A DNA stretch of 64,000 bases from Gaiellasilicea sp963707575 (GTDB taxonomy: Bacteria > Actinomycetota > Thermoleophilia > Gaiellales > Gaiellaceae). Below are positions 57,879-64,000 of the stretch, in pieces. The notes under the pieces are model-generated. The model had not been told where the DNA came from. It saw only the letters and a list, made by a program, of their open reading frames with translations, and searched no databases. The translations under genes were made by a program, and so were the position numbers. Where the stretch lies: the NCBI GenBank assembly GCA_963707575.1, contig OY970171.1, forward strand, positions 434,001 to 498,000, in the 5' to 3' direction. The first letter of the stretch is position 1, and the number at the start of each line of letters is the position of its first letter.

Positions 57879-59445
57879 TTGCTCGCGCTGCTGGTGGCGG
57901 GCGCGACGATGCTGGTGCTCGTCCCGAAGCTCCGGATCCCCTATCCGATCCTGCTCGTGCTCGGAGGGCTCGGACTGGGGTTCGTCCCGGGCCTGCCCGA
58001 CCTCGATCTGCCGCCCGACCTCGTGCTCGTGGGCGTGCTGCCGCCGCTGCTCTACGGAGCGGCGTTCTTCACCTCGCTGCCGGATCTGCGCTCGAACCTG
58101 CGGCCGGTGGGGCTGCTCGCGGTCGGGCTCGTGCTCCTGACGATGGTCGTCGTCGCCGTCGTCGCCCACACGATCGTCCCCGGGCTGCCCTGGGCGCCGG
58201 CGTTCGTGCTCGGCGCCGTCGTCTCCCCCACCGACCCGATCGCCGCGACCGCGATCATGCAGCGCCTCGGGGTGCCGCGCCGGATCGTCTCGATCGTGGA
58301 GGGCGAGAGCCTCGTCAACGACGGCACCGCGCTCGTCGCGTACCGGTTCGCGGTCGTCGCCGCGGTGAGCGGCGCCTTCACGCTGTGGGAGGCGGGCATC
58401 TCGTTCGTGCTCAACGTCGCCGGCGGCGTCGCCGTCGGCCTCGCCGTCGCGTGGATCGTCCGTCAGGTGCGCCGCCGGCTCGACTTCCCGCCCGCCGAGG
58501 TGACGATCTCCCTGCTCACAGGCTATTTCGCCTTCATCCCCGCCGAGCTGATCGGCGTCTCGGCCGTGATCGCGGCGGTGACGGCCGGGATCTACCTCGG
58601 CTGGCACACGCCCGAGCTGACGACACCCGAGGTCAGACTGATGGGCGAATCGGCCTGGGAGATCGTCACGTTCGTCCTCAACGCGCTCCTCTTCACGCTG
58701 ATCGGGCTGCAGCTCCCGGGCATCCTCGACGAGCTCGACGCGTACTCCTCCGTCGACCTGCTCTGGTGGGGAGTCTGCCTGTGGTTGACGGTGGTCGCCG
58801 TCCGCGCACTCTGGGTCTACCCAGCGGCGAAGCTGCCGCGGATGCTGGTCCGGAGGGTCCGCGAGCGCGACCCGATGCCGGCCGGGTCGGCGCTGGCGCT
58901 GATCGCGTGGTCCGGGATGCGCGGCGGGGTCTCGCTCGCGGCTGCCCTTGCGATCCCGCTGGCGACCGACGCCGGCGAGCCCTTCCCGGGCCGCAGCCTC
59001 ATCCTCTTCCTCACCTTCGCCGTCATCTTCGGGACGCTCGTCGTCCAGGGTCTGACGCTGCCGCTGGTGATCCGCCTCCTGCACCTCGAGGACGACGGCG
59101 AGGACTACGCGCGCGACGAGGCCCGCGCGCGGATCCACGCGGCCGAGCTCGGCCCTGCTGCGGCTCGAGGAGCTGGCGGACGAGGACTGGGTCCGTCCCG
59201 ACACGGCCGACCGCGTGCGCGCCAGCTACGACTTCCGGCGCACCCGCTTCTCGGCCCGGCTCGACGGCGAGGACGACGGCTCGATCGAGGCCCGCTCGCG
59301 CGACTTCCAGCGACTCAGGCGCGAGTTGCTGAACGCCGAGCGTGAGGCGGTCCAGGAGCTGCGCCGGAGCGGCGAGATCTCCGAGGAAGTGGCGCGGCGC
59401 GTGACGCGCGACCTCGATCTCGAGGACGCGCGGCTCGAGATCTAG
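57879..59445 (+). CDS. Na+(K+)/H+ antiporter (CPA1/NhaP type), frameshifted near the C-terminus
   Basis: Cation/proton antiporter with about twelve transmembrane helices. RIPYPILLVLGGLGLGF and the ion-binding region AVVSPTDPIAATAIMQRLGVP (with the paired Asp motif), ESLVNDGTALVAYR and WSGMRGGVSLAAALAIPL are CPA1 hallmarks. Around 59150-59153 one extra G shifts the frame; without it the cytoplasmic tail reads ALLRLEELADEDWVRPDTADRVR and ends at 59445 (521 residues). The span is 1567 bases (3 x 522 + 1). Uncorrected, the protein ends in about 60 unrelated residues at 59345. The TTG start at 57879 is tentative. Confidence 0.87.
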
Positions 59446-59495
59446 GCCTCGCTCCCGTTCCGGCATAGAATCGGCAGCGCCGAAAGGAGGCACCG

Positions 59496-59645
59496 ATGCG
59501 CGAGTGGATCCCGATTCTGATGCTCTACGTCCTCGGGCTCGCGATCTTCCGAGTCCTCGGGGGTCTCGGGGCCGCGGCCGGTGCGCTGCGCAGGTGGGGT
59601 CGCGGCAGCTCGACGCTGCGGACGAACCCGGGCTCGAGCAGCTAG
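59496..59645 (+). CDS. 49-residue small membrane protein
   Basis: ATG at 59496 preceded by an excellent ribosome-binding site AAAGGAGG (59483-59490), ending in TAG at 59643-59645. One hydrophobic helix (IPILMLYVLGLAIFRVLGGLG, split by few polar residues, about 5-25) and a basic Ser/Gly-rich tail (RRWGRGSSTLRTNPGSSS). TAGAAT at 59465-59470 could be a -10 box. It lies between the antiporter and the collagen-like gene. Unknown function. Confidence 0.6.
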   Translation: MREWIPILMLYVLGLAIFRVLGGLGAAAGALRRWGRGSSTLRTNPGSSS

Positions 59646-59698
59646 GGCCTGCCGCGGGATCTGACTCCGGGCCAACACGCAGAGGAGGGGTACGCCGG

Positions 59699-60790
59699 AT
59701 GAGACGCGACACGAGATCGAAACGATTCGTACCGGTGCTGGTCGCGGCGTGCGGGGTCGTCGTGCTCCTCGGTTCCGCCGCGATCGCAGGCGGGGCACAG
59801 TCCCCGGGCGTCGACAGTCGCACCCGTTTCCCCGGGATTCCGTCCGCCACGGGCGTGTTCGCCGCCTGTTACGACCTGCTCACCTACCGGGTGCGGCTGG
59901 TGCGGGCGGACGAGGGCTGCGAGCGGGACGTCGAGCGCCGCGCGTCGTGGAACCGGACCGGCCCGCCGGGGTCGAGCGGCGAACCAGGCCCCGCCGGCAA
60001 GCGTGGCGCGGCCGGAGCGCGCGGTGCCGCCGGTGCCGCCGGCGCGGCCGGAGCGACAGGAGCGCCCGGGCCTCAGGGCAGCCAGGGTGCGACGGGTGCC
60101 CAGGGAGCCCAAGGAGCGCAAGGAGCCCAGGGAGCACAAGGAGTGCAAGGAGATCCCGGGCCAGCCGGACCGGCTGGAGCCGTCGGCCCGGCCGGACCTG
60201 CCGGAACGGCCGGCTCTGCGGGTCCCGCAGGACCGGCAGGCCCACCAGGCGCAGCAGGGCCGGCAGGACCGGCGGGCCCAGCAGGCGCGACCGGATCAGT
60301 GGGACCCGCAGGCCCAGCAGGGCCGGCCGGACCGGCGGGCGCAACGGGACCGGCAGGCCCGGCCGGCGCGACCGGCGCAACGGGACCGGCAGGCGCAGCA
60401 GGCCCGGCTGGACCGGCGGGCGCAACGGGACCGACCGGCGCGACCGGCGCAACGGGGCCGGCCGGCGCGACTGGGCCGGCGGGCGCAACGGGCGCAACAG
60501 GGCCAGCGGGCCCGACGGCCTCGCAGCGCGTGACCGGCTCGACGACGTCCGCAGCCAACGCGGCGCGCAACGTCCTCACCACGGCGACCGCCACCTGCCC
60601 GGCCGGGAAGGTGCTGCTCGGAGGCGGAGCACAGGTCACGACCACGGCCACCCAGAAGGAGCGGGCCGTCCTCGTCTCCTCCTACGCGTCCGGCGCCACG
60701 ACCTGGACGGCGATCGGCGTCGTCGCGGTAACGGCCCTCGGCGCCGGACAGACGATGACCGTCACGGCACAGGCCATCTGCACGACGTAG
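59699..60790 (+). CDS. Secreted collagen-like triple-helix protein
   Basis: 363 residues: basic N-terminus and signal segment (FVPVLVAACGVVVLLGSAAIAGG, about 10-32), a 55-residue linker with three cysteines, 62 uninterrupted Gly-X-Y triplets (about 88-273; mainly GPA, GAT, GAQ), and a 90-residue C-terminal beta domain (CPAGKVLLGGGAQV, TMTVTAQAICTT) likely to trimerise. X positions are often Pro, as in bacterial collagens, which are stable without hydroxyproline. No cell-wall anchor is seen. GGAGGGG precedes the ATG at 59699. Such proteins serve as adhesins or surface and spore filaments; role here unknown. Confidence 0.88.
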   Translation: MRRDTRSKRFVPVLVAACGVVVLLGSAAIAGGAQSPGVDSRTRFPGIPSATGVFAACYDLLTYRVRLVRADEGCERDVERRASWNRTGPPGSSGEPGPAGKRGAAGARGAAGAAGAAGATGAPGPQGSQGATGAQGAQGAQGAQGAQGVQGDPGPAGPAGAVGPAGPAGTAGSAGPAGPAGPPGAAGPAGPAGPAGATGSVGPAGPAGPAGPAGATGPAGPAGATGATGPAGAAGPAGPAGATGPTGATGATGPAGATGPAGATGATGPAGPTASQRVTGSTTSAANAARNVLTTATATCPAGKVLLGGGAQVTTTATQKERAVLVSSYASGATTWTAIGVVAVTALGAGQTMTVTAQAICTT

Positions 60791-60806
60791 CCGGCCAGGA
60801 GGTGAC

Positions 60807-63800
60807 TTACTGCAGTGCTTCGACGCCGAGCCGCATGCGGGCGTCGGTGAGGAAGTCCGAGTCGATCGCGACACGGTGCTGCGGGCCGAGCGCGAGAGTC
60901 TTCGGGCCGAGCGAGGTCTCGAGCGAGACGTAGACGGGCGACTCGCCCGGATACTCCTTCACGAGCTCGGCGAGCTCCCGGATGATCCCGGCGCGAGCGG
61001 CGCGCGCATCGAGCTTGAAGCGCACCTCCGTCCGCACGGCGACGGCTTCGAAGGCGGCCACCTCCAGCGCGATCAGCTTCGTCTCGCCCTGCTGCTTGTG
61101 GTCGATGCGGCCCTTGATCACGAGGATCCGGTCGGCGACGCAGAGGTCGCGGGCGTTCGCGTAGGTCGAGTTGAAGACGACCACCTCTCCCCCGCCCGTG
61201 GGGTCGTCGAGGGTGAGGAAGACCATCGGCTCGCCCTTCTTCGTCGTCAGCTGCTTGACCGCCGAGACGATCCCGCCCACGGTCACCGTCTCGCCGTCGC
61301 GGCGGCGCTCGAGCTCGGCGAGCGTCGCGTCGGTCTTGCGGCGCAGCTGGTCGCGGACGGCGTGCAGCGGATGCTCGGAGACGTAGAGGCCGAGCGTCTC
61401 CTTCTCGAGCTTCAGGAGCTCCGGCTTCTCGAACTCGCCTGCCGGGATGGCCGGATGGTGCTTGGGGTGCGCCGCCGTCTCGTCCCCGCCTGAGCCGGCA
61501 GCGTCGCCGAGGTCGAAGATCGAGGCCTGCCCGGCGAGCCGGTCGGCGGCGTACTTCTGTCCCCACGCAAGCGCCTGCTCGAGCAGCGCGAGCATCCCCA
61601 TGCGGGAGGCGCCGGTCGAGTCGAGCGCGCCGCACTTGACGAGCGCCTCGAGGGCGCGCTTGTTCACGACCTGCGGGTCGACCCGCTCGGTGAAGTCCCA
61701 CATCGACTCGAACGGACCGCCCTCGTCGCGCGCGCGGATGATTGCGCGCGCCGCCGTCTCGCCCACGCTCTTGACCGCGTTCAGGCCGAACCGGATCTTC
61801 CCCTCGACGACCGCGAAGTCCGTCTGCGAGGTGTTGACGTCGGGCGGCAGCACGTCGATCCCCATGTCGTGGCAGGCGTTGACGTACAGCGGCACCCGGT
61901 CCTTCGTGTTCATCACCGAGGAGATCAGCGCGGCCATGTACTCGCACGGGTGGTTGGCCTTGAGCCAGGCGGTGCGGTAGGCGATCAGCGCGTAGCAGGC
62001 CGCGTGCGCCTTGTTGAACGAGTAGTCCTGCGACTGCTCCATGTCCTTCCAGAGCTGCGTCGCCACCGCAGGCGTGACGTTGTTGGCCGCGCAGCCCGTC
62101 AGGAACTTGTCCTTCAGCGAGGCCATCAGCTCGTGGATCTTCTTGCCGATCGCGCGCCGCAGCGTCTCGGCCTCGGCCGGCTCGAAGCCGGCGAGCTGCT
62201 TCGCGATCTGCATGTACTGCTCCTGGTAGATGCAGATCCCGTACGAGTCGCCGGTGATCTCCTTCAGGCGCGGGTCGATGTAGGTGACCGCCTCGCGCCC
62301 GTTCTTGCGCGCCGCGTAGGCGGGGATGTACGCCATCGGGCCTGGCCGGTAGAGGGCGACGAGCGCGATCAGGTCCTCGAACTCGGTCGGCTTCACGGTG
62401 CGAAGCGCGTCGCGCATGCCCGACGACTCGAACTGGAAGACGCCGTTGGCCTCGGCGCGCGCGAGCATCGCGTAGGTCTTCTTGTCGTCGAGCGCGATCT
62501 TTTCGATCTCGAGGTTGCCGCCGATCAGCTGCACGGCCTTGTCGATCACGTCGAGGTTGCGCAGGCCGAGGAAGTCGACCTTGAGCAGGCCGAGCGCCTC
62601 GACGTTCTTCATCGAGAACTGCGTCACCACCTCCTGGTCGGCGCCCTTCTGCTGCAGCGGCACGACCTCGATCAGCGGCTTGGCGCCGATCACGACCCCG
62701 GCGGCGTGGATCGAGTCCTGCCGGACGAGCCCCTCGAGCGGCTTCGCCAGATCGACGATCTCCTTCGCGAAGGGGTCGGAGTCGTAGGCGGCCTTCAGGT
62801 CGGAGCCGGGCTTGAGGCAGTCGGCGAGCGTCTGGCCAGGGCCTTCCGGGATCAGCTTCGCGATCTTGTCGACGACGCCGTAGGGGATCTCGAGCACGCG
62901 GCCGGCGTCGCGCACCGCGGCGCGGGCAGCCATCGTCCCGAACGTGATGATCTGGGCGACCCGGTCGCGGCCGTACTTCTCGGCGACGTAGTTGATCACG
63001 CGCTCACGGCCCTCGACGGCGAAGTCGATGTCCATGTCGGGCATGTCCTTACGGGCCGGGTTGAGGAAGCGCTCGAACAGGAGCCCGTAGCGGATCGGGT
63101 CGATGTCGGTGATCTCCAGGCAGTAGGCGGCGAGCGAGCCGGCCGCCGAGCCGCGGCCGGGGCCGACGCTGACGCCGTTTCGCTTCGCGAAGCCGATGAA
63201 GTCCTGGACGATCAGGAAGTAGTCGGCGAAGCCCATCTCGCGGACGGTCTTGAGCTCGAACTGGAGCCGCTCGCGCAGCTCGGGCGTGACGGTGTCGTAG
63301 CGCCGCTCGAGCCCCCGCTCGCACAGCTCCACGAGGTACTCGAAGGCGTCGCGGCCGCCCGGCGTCGGGAACTCGGGCAGCAGGATCTTGCCCAGCTCGA
63401 TCTCGACGTTGCAGCGCTCGGCCACCTCGAGCGTGCGCCGCATCGCGTCCTCGTGGCCGGGGAAGTCGAGGGCCATCTCGGCCGGGGACTTGAAGTAGAA
63501 CTCGTTCGTGTCGAAGCGCCAGTGATTCGGGTTCTTCAGCGAGTCGCCCGACTGGATGCAGAGGAGCGCCTCGTGCGAGTAGGCGTCCGCAGCGGAGAGG
63601 TAGTGGACGTCGCCGGTGGCGACGAGCGGGAGCTTCGCCTCGCCCGCGAGCTTGACGAGCTCCGGATTGACGCGCTGCTGCACCTCGAGGCCCGCGTTCT
63701 GCAGCTCGACGTACGTGTTGTCGCGCCCGAACACCTGCGCGAGCCGGTCGAGCTCGGAGCGCGCGTCGCCGGGGCGGCTCTCCTCGAGCGCCTTGCAGAC

Positions 63801-63998
63801 CCGGCCGGAGAGGCACCCTGAGAGCGCGATCAGGCCGGGCGCGTAGGTCTCGAGCAGCTCCCAGTCGACCCGCGGCTTCGCGAAGTAGCCCTCGAGGTAG
63901 CCGAGCGAGCTCAGCTTGACCAGGTTCGCGTAGCCGGCGTTGTCCTGCGCGAGCAGCGTCAGGTGGGCGTACCCGCGCGTCCGGCTGTGACGGTCGTC
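60807..63998 (-). CDS. dnaE: DNA polymerase III alpha subunit (N-terminal part cut by window edge)
   Basis: Main replicative polymerase. About 1063 residues are visible from within the PHP domain (RGYAHLTLLAQDNAGYANLVKLSSLGYLEG) through the palm with catalytic aspartates (MPDMDIDFAVEGRERVI), PGRGSAAGSLAAYCL, the tandem HhH and beta-binding region, and the C-terminal OB domain (VTVGGIVSAVKQLTTKKGEPMVFLTLDD). Roughly the first 80-100 residues lie beyond position 64000. The layout is the DnaE1 type with PHP domain. It ends 16 bases from the convergent collagen-like gene. Confidence 0.97.
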   Translation of the reverse strand, partial: DDRHSRTRGYAHLTLLAQDNAGYANLVKLSSLGYLEGYFAKPRVDWELLETYAPGLIALSGCLSGRVCKALEESRPGDARSELDRLAQVFGRDNTYVELQNAGLEVQQRVNPELVKLAGEAKLPLVATGDVHYLSAADAYSHEALLCIQSGDSLKNPNHWRFDTNEFYFKSPAEMALDFPGHEDAMRRTLEVAERCNVEIELGKILLPEFPTPGGRDAFEYLVELCERGLERRYDTVTPELRERLQFELKTVREMGFADYFLIVQDFIGFAKRNGVSVGPGRGSAAGSLAAYCLEITDIDPIRYGLLFERFLNPARKDMPDMDIDFAVEGRERVINYVAEKYGRDRVAQIITFGTMAARAAVRDAGRVLEIPYGVVDKIAKLIPEGPGQTLADCLKPGSDLKAAYDSDPFAKEIVDLAKPLEGLVRQDSIHAAGVVIGAKPLIEVVPLQQKGADQEVVTQFSMKNVEALGLLKVDFLGLRNLDVIDKAVQLIGGNLEIEKIALDDKKTYAMLARAEANGVFQFESSGMRDALRTVKPTEFEDLIALVALYRPGPMAYIPAYAARKNGREAVTYIDPRLKEITGDSYGICIYQEQYMQIAKQLAGFEPAEAETLRRAIGKKIHELMASLKDKFLTGCAANNVTPAVATQLWKDMEQSQDYSFNKAHAACYALIAYRTAWLKANHPCEYMAALISSVMNTKDRVPLYVNACHDMGIDVLPPDVNTSQTDFAVVEGKIRFGLNAVKSVGETAARAIIRARDEGGPFESMWDFTERVDPQVVNKRALEALVKCGALDSTGASRMGMLALLEQALAWGQKYAADRLAGQASIFDLGDAAGSGGDETAAHPKHHPAIPAGEFEKPELLKLEKETLGLYVSEHPLHAVRDQLRRKTDATLAELERRRDGETVTVGGIVSAVKQLTTKKGEPMVFLTLDDPTGGGEVVVFNSTYANARDLCVADRILVIKGRIDHKQQGETKLIALEVAAFEAVAVRTEVRFKLDARAARAGIIRELAELVKEYPGESPVYVSLETSLGPKTLALGPQHRVAIDSDFLTDARMRLGVEALQ

Positions 63999-64000
63999 GG

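Noticed and set aside
57363..59204. A 613-codon minus-strand frame opposite the antiporter
   Set aside because: It is Arg/Asp/His-rich antisense of transmembrane codons; the plus-strand gene has CPA1 motifs.
60010..60520. Regular short repeats that might be taken for a CRISPR or VNTR array
   Set aside because: The periodicity is nine bases and in frame with Gly-X-Y codons; there are no spacers.
60073..60651. A minus-strand frame encoding Pro-Val-Ala/Gly repeats, resembling a second collagen
   Set aside because: It is the reverse complement of the Gly-Pro-Ala codons of the real collagen-like gene and lacks a signal peptide and ribosome-binding site.

Overview
The window is very GC-rich and tightly packed, with many 4-base ATGA or GTGA gene overlaps. 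Gene content and order point to a deep-branching actinobacterium, probably class Thermoleophilia (Gaiellales or Solirubrobacterales). This placement is inferred from the SepIVA-like gene beside coaD, the DUF177-rpmF-plsX-acpP-rnc-smc-ftsY-ffh run, DUF3352 and DUF4230 proteins, an actinobacterial-type DnaE and a short Trp leader peptide. No rRNA, tRNA, CRISPR array, IS element or prophage was seen. No gene-free stretch exceeds 300 bases; the longest is 53551-53762.

Region 1 (1-21530, mostly minus strand) is a long housekeeping run. In transcription order it reads rpmB, asp23, fakA, an alpha/beta hydrolase, a receiver-only response regulator, degV (fakB), recG, a GNAT, rsmD, coaD, a SepIVA-like gene, an EamA transporter, DUF177, rpmF, plsX, acpP, rnc, smc, ftsY and ffh (cut by the window edge). 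Small plus-strand genes (a cyclase-NTPase-TPR regulator, YjbR-like, DUF4234) sit between the last members. Region 2 (21612-31244) holds an MltG-like gene and the minus-strand series priA-def-fmt-rsmB-rpe-ribD-ribE-ribBA-ribH. Region 3 (31297-35724, plus) is a ferric-iron ABC transporter with its own DtxR/MntR-type regulator and two matching 16-bp operator palindromes.

Region 4 (35721-46160, minus) runs aroF-tyrA-aroA-cmk-plsC-der-gpsA-DUF3352 lipoprotein-metK-DUF4230. Divergent from aroF is a Trp-codon leader peptide and hairpin in front of trpS. Region 5 (47311-53762) has rluB, two tandem M29 aminopeptidases each followed by the same 99-bp hairpin-rich repeat, and lgt-scpA-scpB-HIT. Region 6 (53763-60790) is accessory: an ECF sigma/anti-sigma pair, two exported paralogues, a beta-propeller protein, a VOC protein, a cation/proton antiporter, a 49-residue membrane protein and a secreted collagen-like protein. 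dnaE closes the window and is cut at its N-terminal end.

Functional links: FakA/DegV, PlsX, AcpP, PlsC and GpsA together cover acyl activation and phosphatidate synthesis; Smc, ScpA and ScpB make the condensin; Ffh and FtsY make the SRP targeting pair. Three genes (rpmB, plsC, the antiporter) each carry a single extra base at a short homopolymer. The most distinctive signals are the trpS leader, the iron-operon operators, the duplicated segments in both Smc coiled-coil arms, the repeated intergenic element, and a roughly 95-residue acidic extension on lumazine synthase.
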